Shown here: piece by piece, positions 38,493-47,413 of the stretch
Position numbering within the stretch: position 1 is the stretch's first letter
Layout of the letters: each line of letters opens with the position of its first letter
DNA from: Fidelibacterota bacterium
Lineage (GTDB): Bacteria; Fidelibacterota; UBA8477; JABMPR01
NCBI GenBank assembly: GCA_021736185.1
Contig: JAIPGJ010000006.1
Span: 1 to 54,626, forward strand
DNA length: 54,626 nucleotides
Reading direction: 5' to 3'
Notes under the pieces: model-generated
What the model was told of the DNA's origin: nothing
Database searches by the model: none
What the model saw: the letters and a program-made list of their open reading frames with translations, nothing else
Translations under genes and position numbers: made by a program

Positions 38493-39197
38493 GTGTCCTG
38501 TCTAGCTTCTAAATCAATGAAAATTGTAGCCAATATACTTGTCATTCTCCTGGCAATGTGGGGTTCAGGAGCTTCTGCTCAGACATATACATATAAAGTA
38601 AAATTTGGCATGGTTCACGCTGGAGCGGCAACTTTGGTCCAGAATGTGGAAGATGGTGTTCTCAACAGCCTTTTTGTCATGGAATCCTCCCCATGGCTCT
38701 CCAAGCTGTGGACGCTTTCGGATTCAGTCATGACCGAGTATGTAATTGATGTTGGACGTCTTGTCAGTCATACCAAGGCTATCCATGAGGGATCATACAA
38801 CCGCAATTATAAGGTCACCTTCAGTGATAGCAACATGGCCACGGTGAACGGCAAGGACAAGGAAGTCGAAACCCAAAACCTGAGAGACATACCCAGCCTG
38901 CTCTATGATTTGTCTTTAACACAATTTCACGATGGTGACACCCTGCAGTATCTCATGTGGGATGGGCGAGGTGCCGGTGTTTTAAATCTCCTGGTGGAAC
39001 ATATCGACGAACCACCCTTTTTCCGGCCATTTTCAGAAACAGGTTGGCGTCTGACCCCCCTGAACAGTACCTCCAAATCCCGAGCAAATCAGATTCAACT
39101 CTCCATGTTATTTTCGATTTCCTTTCCTCACAAACCCACCAGAATTGAAATCGATACCAAATATGGCGGTGTACAAATGCGCCTGGAAGACCCCTGA
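38493..39197 (+). CDS. Secreted DUF3108-like protein
   Basis: 234 residues from GTG at 38493 with GAGGA seven bases upstream; an ATG at 38517 is the alternative and would leave a shorter, standard signal peptide. Signal cleavage is after GASA near residue 29. The mature part has the DUF3108 pattern (YKVKFGMVHAGAATLV near its start, SPWLSKLWTLSDSV, RNYKVTFSDSN, TKYGGVQMRLE at the end). DUF3108 proteins are periplasmic and of unknown function, with a lipocalin-like or LolA-like beta fold suggested. It is divergent from gtrA across about 56 bases. Confidence 0.78.
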   Translation: MSCLASKSMKIVANILVILLAMWGSGASAQTYTYKVKFGMVHAGAATLVQNVEDGVLNSLFVMESSPWLSKLWTLSDSVMTEYVIDVGRLVSHTKAIHEGSYNRNYKVTFSDSNMATVNGKDKEVETQNLRDIPSLLYDLSLTQFHDGDTLQYLMWDGRGAGVLNLLVEHIDEPPFFRPFSETGWRLTPLNSTSKSRANQIQLSMLFSISFPHKPTRIEIDTKYGGVQMRLEDP

Positions 39198-39288
39198 TTT
39201 TTCCGAAAATCATTCCGGACTGAGTCGTTACAGGTTATCTTTGACAACAATTTTTATGCTATGGAAATCAAAATAAATGGGATCAGCT

Positions 39289-40626
39289 ATGCGACGTAAA
39301 TTTCTGCTTTTGTTAATGCCCATCTTACTCTATCCCCAGGTCTATGTGCTGGAGGTAAAGGGAACGATTGATATGGGGCTGGCATATTTCTTTGAACGCC
39401 AGATTCCTGCCCTAAACGAGGCTGGCGGGGATGCCATCCTTCTGGACATAGATACTTTTGGTGGTCGGGTGGATGCAGCGACCATGATGAAGAACGCCCT
39501 CTTGAATTCCAAGATTAAAACCTATGCATTTATCAACACCAAAGCCATCTCTGCCGGCTCACTCATCTCTCTGGCATGTGATACCATCATTATGCGATCT
39601 GGAGCCACTATGGGGGCCACCACGGTCGTAGACGGGCAAAGCCAGAAAGCCAGTGAGAAAGCTCAATCGTATATGCGCGAGGAAATGGCCTCAACTGCTG
39701 AATCAAAGGGACGCAACCCAAACATAGCCATGGCCATGGTTGATGAATCACTGGATATTGATACACTCATCACCGCTCAGGGAGACACACTCTACCTGGA
39801 CGACATTGAAGGTGCCAGCGAAGGCAAGTTGCTCACCCTTAGAACCTCTACAGCCATGAAATATGGCATGGCTGACTATCAAATGGATTCAATGAGTGAA
39901 GTCTTGGACCATTTCGGCTTTTCAGGGCTGGAAATTGTACACGTTGTCCCCACCTGGTCCGAAGCAGTCGTTCGTTTTCTCACAGATCCCATCGTGAGCT
40001 CACTCCTTATGACCTTAGGTTTTCTGGGACTCATTTTTGAAATTCAAAGTCCTGGTTGGGGGATACCTGGAACCGTCGGACTGCTGGCGCTCTTTCTCTT
40101 CTTCTCCACATCATTTATTGCCGATCTCGCCAGTATGATGGAGATTCTATTTTTGGTTGGGGGAATGATTCTCCTGGGCATTGAAGCATTTGTGATTCCT
40201 GGATTCGGGGTCGTAGGCATCCTGGGTATCGTCATCATGATATACGCCATGTTCACCATGCTCCTGCCAGTGGCACCAACCGCTGGTGATATCAACTCAG
40301 CCCTGTGGGGTCTGGTGATTGCAATTATTGGGGGTTTGTTCGGTCTGGGTCTCATGATCAAGCGGATGCTAAAAACCAAAGCCTGGGGCCGCATCAGTTT
40401 AGCTCAGTCAGAAACACAAGCCACCGGTTACAGTGGGAGCCTGGGATTAGAAGAAATGGTAGGTAAGAGTGGCGTGGCCCTGACCAAGCTGCGTCCTGCT
40501 GGAACGGCACTCATCGAAGGCCGGCGACTTGATGTGGTTACCCCGGGTACCTATATCGATAAAGATACAGAAATTACAATCATTCGGATTGATGGTAACC
40601 GGGTGGTTGTCGATAAAAAAGCTTAA
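39289..40626 (+). CDS. NfeD-family membrane serine protease (ClpP-like)
   Basis: 445 residues from ATG 39289 (GGGA eight bases ahead); an ATG at 39277 is in frame but lacks a binding site. Signal-like N-terminus, then a ClpP/crotonase-fold protease domain to about residue 215 with the nucleophile S91 in ISAGSLIS and a lysine at 140 (AESKGRNP) as likely general base. Four to five membrane segments follow and a C-terminal NfeD OB-fold domain (about 380-445) ends the chain. Partner of stomatin/flotillin-type proteins; floA is next. Confidence 0.92.
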   Translation: MRRKFLLLLMPILLYPQVYVLEVKGTIDMGLAYFFERQIPALNEAGGDAILLDIDTFGGRVDAATMMKNALLNSKIKTYAFINTKAISAGSLISLACDTIIMRSGATMGATTVVDGQSQKASEKAQSYMREEMASTAESKGRNPNIAMAMVDESLDIDTLITAQGDTLYLDDIEGASEGKLLTLRTSTAMKYGMADYQMDSMSEVLDHFGFSGLEIVHVVPTWSEAVVRFLTDPIVSSLLMTLGFLGLIFEIQSPGWGIPGTVGLLALFLFFSTSFIADLASMMEILFLVGGMILLGIEAFVIPGFGVVGILGIVIMIYAMFTMLLPVAPTAGDINSALWGLVIAIIGGLFGLGLMIKRMLKTKAWGRISLAQSETQATGYSGSLGLEEMVGKSGVALTKLRPAGTALIEGRRLDVVTPGTYIDKDTEITIIRIDGNRVVVDKKA

Positions 40627-40647
40627 TAATTAATTACAGGAGGAATT

Positions 40648-41622
40648 GTGGAAGCTATACCCTTAATGTTTATCCTGATTGGCCTGGTTGCCTTTCTTGT
40701 ACTATTTACTTATTTCATTCCAATTGGATTGTGGATAAGCGCAGCAGCAGCACAAGTTTATGTAGGTCTCTTAACCCTCATCGGAATGAGACTCCGTCGA
40801 ATTCCGCCACCACTGATTATCAATTCACTGGTGAGTGCCCGTAAAGCCGGCATCGACCTGGATACCAATGTGTTGGAAGCTCATTATCTGGCCGGTGGAG
40901 ATGTGAACAAGGTGGTTCTGGCTCTCATCGCAGCTGACAAAGCCAATATTGATCTGGAATTTCAACGTGCCGCCGCCATTGATCTGGCCGGACGTGATGT
41001 ACTGGATGCTGTGAAGATGAGTGTTAATCCCCGCGTTATTGAAACTCCTCGGGTTTCAGCTATTGCCAAGGATGGTATTCAGCTCTTTGCCGTGGCCAAG
41101 GTGACGGTACGTGCCAATATTGATCGTCTCATCGGTGGTGCAGGAGAAGAAACGGTACTGGCTCGTGTTGGTGAAGGAATCGTCAGTTCGATTGGTTCCT
41201 CACTGTCACATAAACAAGTACTGGAAAATCCGGATATTATTTCCAAAAATGTGCTGGCCAAGGGTCTGGATGCAGGAACAGCCTTCGAAATCCTGTCCAT
41301 TGATATCGCTGATGTAGATGTCGGTAAGAATATTGGTGCCACGCTGCAGATGGATCAGGCAGATGCCGACAAGAATATTGCTCAGGCGGTCGCTGAGAAG
41401 CGGCGTGCCATGGCGGTTGCTGCGGAACAGGAAATGAAAGCCAAGACTCAGGAAATGCGTGCCAAGGTTGTGGAAGCTGAAGCTGAAGTTCCCAAAGCCA
41501 TGGCAGAAGCCTTCCGTCAGGGGAATCTGGGTATTCTGGACTATTATCGCATGGATAACATCCAGGCAGATACTTCCATGAGGAAGAATCTTTCCGGTCC
41601 TGACAAAACTGATAAGAAGTAA
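40648..41622 (+). CDS. floA: Flotillin-like protein FloA
   Basis: 324 residues, GTG start with AGGAGG upstream. One N-terminal membrane segment (about 5-40), then the SPFH/YqfA region: [74 protein letters not shown] heptad-rich helix with many A, E and K residues covers about 235-300. FloA marks functional membrane microdomains in Bacillus. It follows the NfeD gene, the usual pairing. Confidence 0.95.
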   Translation: MEAIPLMFILIGLVAFLVLFTYFIPIGLWISAAAAQVYVGLLTLIGMRLRRIPPPLIINSLVSARKAGIDLDTNVLEAHYLAGGDVNKVVLALIAADKANIDLEFQRAAAIDLAGRDVLDAVKMSVNPRVIETPRVSAIAKDGIQLFAVAKVTVRANIDRLIGGAGEETVLARVGEGIVSSIGSSLSHKQVLENPDIISKNVLAKGLDAGTAFEILSIDIADVDVGKNIGATLQMDQADADKNIAQAVAEKRRAMAVAAEQEMKAKTQEMRAKVVEAEAEVPKAMAEAFRQGNLGILDYYRMDNIQADTSMRKNLSGPDKTDKK

Positions 41623-41634
41623 GGTAGAATCCTG

Positions 41635-42120
41635 ATGGATTTAGACAACCTAGGTCCAATTGTTCTCTTTATTATTTATATGGCTATCTCTGCCTGGTCC
41701 AAGCAAAACAAGGCCAGGCAGAAAGCCATGCCTAAGGAGAACCCAAAGTTGCGACCATCTCCCCCTGTTTCCAAACCCATGCAAGAAGTGGGGGGGATTC
41801 TGAGTCAACTCAAGAAGGAGTTGTTTGAGATCGATGAAGAACCTCTGGTCTTTCAACAGGCCATGCCTGAATATGAAGAGGAGGTAGAGATTCCCGAGTT
41901 TGAGCCTGAACCCAAGCCCCAATTTGTTGAAGGTTCTGTGAAAACCAAACCTATCCGACCCCTTGAGAGGGTGACTTTGGATTACAGCCTTTCCGCTGGT
42001 CAGTCATTAGATGAGCTTCTGGAACCCTTCTCTAGATTAGAGCAAGGGATCATTTTGCATGAGATTCTGGGCAAGCCCAGGGCCCGACAGCGGAATGATG
42101 AATGGTTCCACAGGAGCTAG
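41635..42120 (+). CDS. Small membrane-anchored protein of unknown function linked to NfeD-FloA
   Basis: 161 residues. N-terminal membrane segment LGPIVLFIIYMAISAWS, then a lysine/proline-rich stretch, an acidic middle (EEEVEIPEFEPEP) and a C-terminal helix LEQGIILHEILGKPRARQ. The short ILHEILGKP motif resembles the end of small proteins found after floA in other FCB genomes, but I have no family name for it. It starts 12 bases after floA and is the last gene before a terminator hairpin at 42137. A third component of the NfeD-FloA unit is a fair guess. Confidence 0.78.
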   Translation: MDLDNLGPIVLFIIYMAISAWSKQNKARQKAMPKENPKLRPSPPVSKPMQEVGGILSQLKKELFEIDEEPLVFQQAMPEYEEEVEIPEFEPEPKPQFVEGSVKTKPIRPLERVTLDYSLSAGQSLDELLEPFSRLEQGIILHEILGKPRARQRNDEWFHRS

Positions 42121-42136
42121 GAAAAATAATGTATTT

Positions 42137-42173
42137 AAAAAAAGAGGCTGTCCCAAAAGGGCGGCCTCTTTTT
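42137..42173 (+). terminator. Terminator-like hairpin, left inverted repeat of the IS remnant
   Basis: AAAAAAGAGGCTGTCC (from 42138) pairs with GGGCGGCCTCTTTTT (ending at 42173), with two G-T pairs. It stands 16 bases after the stop of the FloA-linked gene and ends in five T, so it can terminate that operon. The same sequence, inverted, recurs at 42538-42576. Confidence 0.75.
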
Positions 42174-42325
42174 CGTTATAGGGGTATAAGGGGTATAGCG
42201 TATACTGGCATATATGACTGTTAATGATATAATTATAAAGGAAGCAACTCCCACCAATGTTAGGGCCAAAGATTACGAACATTACCAGTCTCCATTATCT
42301 AGACCAATGAATACCAGAGAACCAT

Positions 42326-42400
42326 CTTAGAGGGGTTGGTAAAGTAATCGAAGAGGTCATGTTGGTTGCGATTACTCACAATCTCATGAAGTTGTTGTGA
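42326..42400 (+). pseudogene. C-terminal fragment of a DDE transposase
   Basis: Reading from 42326, LRGVGKVIEEVMLVAITHN followed by LMKLL and a TGA at 42398-42400. This resembles the closing part of IS1182-type transposases, which commonly end with LRGLEKVxxEW, a small residue run and THNLLKL. Only about 24 codons are recognisable and the frame upstream is interrupted by a stop eight codons earlier. Family assignment rests on memory of this pattern. Confidence 0.5.
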
Positions 42401-42537
42401 AGGATAGTGAAAATCCTTGAAGAGCAGATTCCCTTAGCCCTCTATATACCCAATTTAATATTTCTTGATGAAAATGGAGCTATATCGATACAACTCGTGA
42501 TATTTAAAGAACTCTGAACCAAACCGCCCTGTATACC

Positions 42538-42576
42538 AAAAGAGGCCGCCTCAGGTTCTGAGACAGCCTCTTTTTT
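42538..42576 (-). terminator. Terminator-like hairpin, right inverted repeat of the IS remnant
   Basis: AAAAGAGGC at 42538-42546 pairs with GCCTCTTTT at 42566-42574, and an inner stem CTCAG/CTGAG (42550-42554, 42558-42562) closes around GTT. Read on the minus strand it follows the membrane protein gene (stop at 42597) and ends in a run of four T, with the A-rich start facing the gene, so it should terminate that gene. Confidence 0.7.
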
Positions 42577-42596
42577 ATTACTTAAATTCAGGAGAC

Positions 42597-43853
42597 TTAT
42601 TCAGGCTCTGATTCTTCAGCTTTTTTATCTTCGTCAGGAGTCTCGGAAGGGTTCTCTTCCTCGGCTTCTGCCGCTTCAGCCTCAGCCCGTTCATCTGCAT
42701 CCTTACGCTTGATCAAATCCTGATCATCTTTATGCTTGGTCAACACGATGAATGAGGTGGAGAAGCCAGTTGCCAGTGTTGCCAGGGCATAAGCTGGCAC
42801 GGCCAGGTGAGCCAGTAGGGTGAAAAATCCAACCAAAACACCGCTAATGGCCTGTGTGAGTGTCGCCGAAACGACTGCTGGTGCCGCTGGTGCACAGCCC
42901 GCGCAACCACCACCGCAGCCTGAGACGGCGGGAGCAAAAATACTGCTTAAACAATTAGGCATTAAATAACAGGATGAGTCACAGCTAAAACCACCAAACA
43001 CATTGGAGGGGAGGAAGCTGTAATTGCCGAATAAGTCCATCCCCACCTGTTTGATGGCTACGTAGGCATTGCCCATGATCATCTCATGGCCAAAAACCAT
43101 TTCAATAAATTTGAAGCCTGAGAGAATGAATAGATAAAAGATCTGATAGCCTATCATGGCAGCCAGGATGGTCATGAGTGTATAGGTGATGAGACGAACT
43201 GGTTGATTCCAGAGCAGGGTATAAGAACCAAACATGGAACCCATGGTATCTTCTTCAGCACAAGCGACGATACTGGGGGACATGAAAACCCCCACAGCAA
43301 ATGACAGCGCAGAAAATGTCAAAAAGAGTGCCGTAGGCAGAAAGATGACAAACATGAGACCATAAAAAATAATATCCAGCACCGGCCATTGAGCCAACCA
43401 GCCAAAGAGGGCTGCCAGCAGCACAAAAAATCCGACGGTGATCGCGATGGAGATCGGTCCGAAAAATACAGGGAACCAATTTTTTAGAGCCCATTTCCAA
43501 CCATCTCTGGATGAGTAGAATAAATCACCCTTGTACTCTTTAATGGTGATTTTTGCCACAGAAGTGAGTCCCAGCCAGATGGCCACAAAGGAAATCACAT
43601 AGGCTAGTGAGACAAGGGTGCGTGCGAAGAATCCCGTAGAATCAGTGATACAACACGATGGCATGAGATGATAGCTGGTCCAGATGCTCCCAAAGGATTT
43701 TCCGTCAACAAGTAGAGCTAGATAGGTGAGGATAACAAAGGCAAGGTAGGAAACAAACAGGGCTTCCAGCATGACCAGCATGCGACGACCCAGTGCCAGA
43801 CGTGGCGCGCGAAACATATCCTTGAAATTGAAATACAGTTGAGTTTCAAGCAT
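42597..43853 (-). CDS. Multi-pass membrane protein with Cys-rich loop, unknown function
   Basis: 418 residues. Six to eight hydrophobic segments are visible, among them LVMLEALFVSYLAFVILTYLAL, a long pair around residues 130-195 and another near 335-375. Two cysteine-rich loops stand out: PSCCITDSTG near residues 65-74, and a C-x3-C-x5-C cluster followed by SGCGGGCAGC at about 290-320. The C-terminal 45 residues are acidic and very rich in E and A. I recognise no family. The start MLETQLYFNFKDMFRAPRLALG suggests an amphipathic helix before the first membrane segment. Confidence 0.8.
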   Translation of the reverse strand: MLETQLYFNFKDMFRAPRLALGRRMLVMLEALFVSYLAFVILTYLALLVDGKSFGSIWTSYHLMPSCCITDSTGFFARTLVSLAYVISFVAIWLGLTSVAKITIKEYKGDLFYSSRDGWKWALKNWFPVFFGPISIAITVGFFVLLAALFGWLAQWPVLDIIFYGLMFVIFLPTALFLTFSALSFAVGVFMSPSIVACAEEDTMGSMFGSYTLLWNQPVRLITYTLMTILAAMIGYQIFYLFILSGFKFIEMVFGHEMIMGNAYVAIKQVGMDLFGNYSFLPSNVFGGFSCDSSCYLMPNCLSSIFAPAVSGCGGGCAGCAPAAPAVVSATLTQAISGVLVGFFTLLAHLAVPAYALATLATGFSTSFIVLTKHKDDQDLIKRKDADERAEAEAAEAEEENPSETPDEDKKAEESEPE

Positions 43854-43892
43854 GGGTGATTCTCCGTATTGAAGTTTTAATAGTTGGGCGAA

Positions 43893-44735
43893 TTACATTT
43901 CCTGTCTTACAAAATCAACCCAGACAGGGAGATTAGTAGTTTCCTGGATTACTTTGGCATAGGCTTCAGCTTCATCGGAATGCTCAAAACTGCCGACACG
44001 CAGACGAAAATATATTTCATCTTTGTCCTTGAAAAAAGCTCTCTGAATGTAACTGGATATCCCATATTTATCCTGCAGCTCACGAGATGCGGCCTTGGCT
44101 GCATCGAGGGAAGGCCAGGCTGAAACTTGAATGGTGTAAGTGCGGGTAGCAACAGGGATCAGATTTCCTCTGGCGAAAGTAGCAGCGGGTTTTGCCTTGG
44201 TGACTTTCTTTTTCGCAGGAGTACTTTTCCGGGGCTTGGTCACCTCACCGGGAGCTTTCACTTTGGAGAGGTAGCGTCTCTGGACACCATCATCGGTGAG
44301 AGCCACTGCAGGGGTATCAGAAATGGTGGTGTCTTTTTCCTTGGAAGCATCCAGCACATGCTGGGGGATTTCACCCATCACCAGGGTATTGTCCTCACTC
44401 ATCACCGCTTCATAAAAATAATTGGTTTTTTCAGCCTCACCATTTTCAATGACTTCTAAAACCACATCATATTTTCCTGGTACATCAGGGTGAAAGGAAA
44501 CTAAATCAAGGGTATCAGCAGGCAGAAAACCTAGCAATTTGCTACTATCCGGCAGTTGGGCGAAGATCCAACTGACCCGCTGTCCTTCGACAGGTTCATC
44601 TACTTTTAGAGTGACATATTCACCCAGTTTGACCTCTTCGCGTCCAAATCGGCTATTCCACATGTCACAATTGACCATAATGCTTAGAACTATCAGAATC
44701 AATCCAGCGCGCTTAAGTAGAACATTATTAGTCAT
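43893..44735 (-). CDS. SPOR-domain lipoprotein
   Basis: 280 residues. The N-terminus (about 1-22) ends in VNC with C23 a candidate lipid anchor, although Asn before Cys is unusual. Residues 25-115 look like an Ig-like beta domain (DVVLEVIENGEAEKTNYFYEAV). A basic proline/lysine linker (KSTPAKKKVTKAKPAA) leads to a C-terminal SPOR domain from about 205 (YTIQVSAWPSLDAAKAASREL, FRLRVGSFEHSDEAEAYAKVI) that should bind peptidoglycan lacking stem peptides, so it may act at the division site. It is followed by the Cys-rich membrane protein in the same direction. Confidence 0.85.
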   Translation of the reverse strand: MTNNVLLKRAGLILIVLSIMVNCDMWNSRFGREEVKLGEYVTLKVDEPVEGQRVSWIFAQLPDSSKLLGFLPADTLDLVSFHPDVPGKYDVVLEVIENGEAEKTNYFYEAVMSEDNTLVMGEIPQHVLDASKEKDTTISDTPAVALTDDGVQRRYLSKVKAPGEVTKPRKSTPAKKKVTKAKPAATFARGNLIPVATRTYTIQVSAWPSLDAAKAASRELQDKYGISSYIQRAFFKDKDEIYFRLRVGSFEHSDEAEAYAKVIQETTNLPVWVDFVRQEM

Positions 44736-44761
44736 TTCTGCCTCCTGATACAGGCTAATAA

Positions 44762-45190
44762 TTAGAGATTAGAGGCGATAATTTCAGCCCCACTAAAGAA
44801 AAATGCAATCTCTTTCTCAGCATTCTCATCTGAATCAGAGCCGTGAACCGCATTTCGACCCTTATTCTCTGCATACATTTTGCGGATTGACCCTTCCGCT
44901 GCTTCCGCTGGATCGGTGGCTCCAATCGTGTCTCTCCAGGCCTGGACAGCACTGTCTTTTTCTAAAGCCATCACGAATGTTGGTCCAGAGGACATGAAGT
45001 CGACCAGCTCACCATAAAAAGGACGCTCTCTGTGAACCGCGTAGAATTCTTCGGCCTGGGCACGGGTAATCAATGTCAGACGACCTGCTTTTATTTTGAA
45101 TCCTGCCTGAAGTGTGGCATCGATGACTTTTCCCAGTTTACCAGATGCCACGGCATCAGGTTTGATCATTGCGAATGTTTTGTTACCCAA
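44762..45190 (-). CDS. ndk: Nucleoside diphosphate kinase (TTG start)
   Basis: 142 residues. Transfers phosphate between nucleoside tri- and diphosphates through the phospho-histidine H116 in RNAVHGSDS. The N-terminus TFAMIKPDAV and RERPFYGELVDFMSSGP are conserved. The start is TTG at 45190, with AGGAG about nine bases upstream; no ATG fits the family start. It lies 26 bases upstream of the SPOR gene, and sucD ends 121 bases before it. Confidence 0.96.
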   Translation of the reverse strand: MGNKTFAMIKPDAVASGKLGKVIDATLQAGFKIKAGRLTLITRAQAEEFYAVHRERPFYGELVDFMSSGPTFVMALEKDSAVQAWRDTIGATDPAEAAEGSIRKMYAENKGRNAVHGSDSDENAEKEIAFFFSGAEIIASNL

Positions 45191-45311
45191 AGTATTAAAC
45201 TCCTATAGCGTTTTATTGTGTATCACTCCTTTAATCAGCCGTTGCTCATGGCGTTGATTGGCCAGGAAAAATCCAAAGGGTCTCGACCTGGCAATCAGGA
45301 TGATACATTAT

Positions 45312-46184
45312 TTATTTGTTTAAAATTGCTTCCATGAGCTCACCAATGCCTGCCGGGCTTTCTGAAACGGCAATACCTGCCGCTTTGAGGGCGGCGATTT
45401 TATCCGATGCAGTTCCTTTGCCCCCGGAAATGATGGCGCCGGCGTGACCCATGCGACGTCCAGGAGGAGCTGTGGTACCAGCAATAAAGGCCACGATGGG
45501 CTTGGTGAAGTTTTTTTGTGCCCAGGCAGCCGCTTCTTCTTCTGCGGTTCCTCCGATCTCTCCGATCATGACCACTGCGTCAGTACCTTCATCTTCATTA
45601 AATAATGTCAGCAGATCAATGAAGTTCGAGCCGATGATTGGATCACCACCGATACCAATACAGGTGGATTGACCAATACCGCGGGAGCTCAATTGATGAA
45701 CTGCTTCATACGTCAGGGTTCCACTTCTGGAGATCACGCCAACTTTACCCTGTTGATGAATAAATCCTGGCATGATACCAATTTTTGCAGCCCCGGGCGA
45801 AATGACGCCGGGACAATTGGGACCCACCATGCGGGTCTTTTTACCAGCCATATATTCATGAACTTTCACCATGTCAGAAGTAGGAATGCCTTCAGTGATG
45901 CAAATAACCAGATCCAGCTCAGCATCCACTGCTTCCATGATGGCATCAGCAGCAAATGGCGGGGGCACAAAGATGACCGAGGTATTGGCCTGTGTCGCAT
46001 CCCTGGCTTCTTTCACTGTATTAAAAATGGGGATGCCAGCTTCTGTCTTCTGTCCCCCTTTACCCGGGGTGACACCAGCCACAACCTGGGTTCCATATTC
46101 CAGCATCTTGGCAGTATGAAAGGATCCTTCACCACCGGTAATTCCCTGGACGACAAGTTTTGTATCATTATTTACTAAAATCAT
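45312..46184 (-). CDS. sucD: Succinyl-CoA synthetase subunit alpha
   Basis: 290 residues from ATG at 46184, with AAGGAG upstream; a longer frame to 46295 lies inside sucC and is rejected. It has the CoA-binding N-terminal domain with [23 protein letters not shown] and [15 protein letters not shown], and the phospho-histidine H247 in [16 protein letters not shown]. Makes ATP or GTP and succinate from succinyl-CoA in the TCA cycle. Four bases after sucC. Confidence 0.97.
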   Translation of the reverse strand: MILVNNDTKLVVQGITGGEGSFHTAKMLEYGTQVVAGVTPGKGGQKTEAGIPIFNTVKEARDATQANTSVIFVPPPFAADAIMEAVDAELDLVICITEGIPTSDMVKVHEYMAGKKTRMVGPNCPGVISPGAAKIGIMPGFIHQQGKVGVISRSGTLTYEAVHQLSSRGIGQSTCIGIGGDPIIGSNFIDLLTLFNEDEGTDAVVMIGEIGGTAEEEAAAWAQKNFTKPIVAFIAGTTAPPGRRMGHAGAIISGGKGTASDKIAALKAAGIAVSESPAGIGELMEAILNK

Positions 46185-46188
46185 GTGA

Positions 46189-47352
46189 TTACTCCTTGAT
46201 GGCTGCAGTAACTTTTTCTGCAGCTTCGGCCAGACTGGTGGCAACAATAAAATCCATATCAGAATCTGCCAGTAATTTGGCACCTTCGCCGGCATTGGTC
46301 CCGGCCAATCTTACAACCAGCGGTACGTCAACCTTTACTTGCTCCAGAGCTTGAATGATACCCATAGCCACGCGATCACAACGGACAATTCCGCCAAAAA
46401 TATTGATCAGGACGGCCTTCACGTTGGGGTCACTCATAATGATGCGAAACCCATTGGCAACGGTTTCAGGATTGGCAACACCCCCTACGTCGAGGAAGTT
46501 GGCTGGTTCCCCACCATAGAGTTTGATAATGTCCATGGTTCCCATGGCCAGACCAGCACCGTTGACCATACATCCCACATTACCGTCCAGCTTGATATAA
46601 TTCAGATTGTATTTGGAAGCTTCAACCTCTGAAGGTTCTTCTTCACTGAGGTCACGATATTCCAGGATGTCTTTGTGTCTGTAAAGGGCGTTGTCATCAA
46701 AATTCATTTTGGCATCCAGAGCCATGACATCACCGCTCCCCGTGACAACCAGGGGGTTGATTTCAACCAGGGAGGCATCGGAAGCATTAAAAGCATTCCA
46801 CAGAGCAAACATGAATTTCACAGCCTGTTTGACCTGGACACCCTCAAGACCCAGAGCGTAGGCCAGTTTCCGAGCTTGAAAAGCCTGGAGACCCAAGCCT
46901 GGTTCAATCCACTCCTTGATGATCTTTTCAGGACTTTCAGCGGCTACTTTTTCGATTTCCATGCCACCTTCAACTGAAACCATAAAGACAAATTGTCCGG
47001 TTTGTCGGTCCAGCACGATCCCCATATACAGCTCTCTGGCGATATCAATGCCTTCTTCGATGAGCAGACGACCCACCTTTTTACCTGCAGGGCCTGTCTG
47101 ATGGGTGACCAGGGTTTTCCCTAAAATTTCATTGGCATACAAAGTGACTTCGTCAAGGTTTTTGGCAATTTTTACGCCACCAGCTTTACCGCGCCCACCG
47201 GCATGGATCTGGGCTTTGACCACAAAGATATTTGAGTCGAGAGATTTGGCTACGCTTAAAGCCTCTTCTGCAGAAAAGGCTACGCCACCGTTGGGGACGG
47301 GGACATTGTACTTGCGAAAGATCTCTTTCGCCTGATACTCATGAATATTCAT
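46189..47352 (-). CDS. sucC: Succinyl-CoA synthetase subunit beta
   Basis: 387 residues, normal length. Starts [20 protein letters not shown]; has the ATP-grasp fold with [18 protein letters not shown] near residues 44-61, [21 protein letters not shown] and the glycine-rich [13 protein letters not shown]. It binds nucleotide and pairs with SucD. The upstream gap to arcC is about 61 bases and contains an inverted repeat (47377-47398). Confidence 0.97.
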   Translation of the reverse strand: MNIHEYQAKEIFRKYNVPVPNGGVAFSAEEALSVAKSLDSNIFVVKAQIHAGGRGKAGGVKIAKNLDEVTLYANEILGKTLVTHQTGPAGKKVGRLLIEEGIDIARELYMGIVLDRQTGQFVFMVSVEGGMEIEKVAAESPEKIIKEWIEPGLGLQAFQARKLAYALGLEGVQVKQAVKFMFALWNAFNASDASLVEINPLVVTGSGDVMALDAKMNFDDNALYRHKDILEYRDLSEEEPSEVEASKYNLNYIKLDGNVGCMVNGAGLAMGTMDIIKLYGGEPANFLDVGGVANPETVANGFRIIMSDPNVKAVLINIFGGIVRCDRVAMGIIQALEQVKVDVPLVVRLAGTNAGEGAKLLADSDMDFIVATSLAEAAEKVTAAIKE

Positions 47353-47376
47353 GTATTACTTCCTCTTTTTGTCAGT

Positions 47377-47398
47377 GATCTCAACCATATATGAGATC
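47377..47398. promoter_or_regulatory. Inverted repeat upstream of sucCD
   Basis: GATCTCA at 47377-47383, an 8-base spacer and TGAGATC at 47392-47398: a perfect two-arm palindrome about 25 bases upstream of the sucC ATG on the minus strand. It has no T-tract on that strand, so an operator or a weak hairpin is possible. No regulator can be named. Confidence 0.4.
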
Positions 47399-47413
47399 TA
47401 TATTGTAAAATAA

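Larger units (their letters stand above)
42137..42576. mobile_element. Decayed insertion sequence, IS1182-like
   Basis: About 440 bases bounded by inverted repeats with the shared outer sequence AAAAAAGAGGCTGTC and the shared inner sequence GGCGGCCTCTTTT. Inside is the end of a transposase frame (next entry). Remaining frames carry stops, so it cannot move by itself. No target-site duplication is clear. The two convergent genes on either side now use its ends as terminators. Confidence 0.5.
42121..42596. other. 476-base gap between convergent genes
   Basis: The gap between the end of the FloA-linked gene and the end of the minus-strand membrane protein. It contains two related inverted hairpins (42137-42173 and 42538-42576), a fragment of a transposase reading frame and a piece of the CCTTATAC-type repeat near 42175. 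No intact gene is present; every frame is broken by stops. Confidence 0.8.

Noticed and set aside
42180-42540. Small protein-coding genes in the gap between the two hairpins
   Set aside because: All frames are short and broken by stops; only the transposase fragment is recognisable.
46185-46295. A longer SucD start
   Set aside because: The extra residues read antisense-free but inside sucC, and the ATG at 46184 has AAGGAG and the canonical SucD N-terminus.
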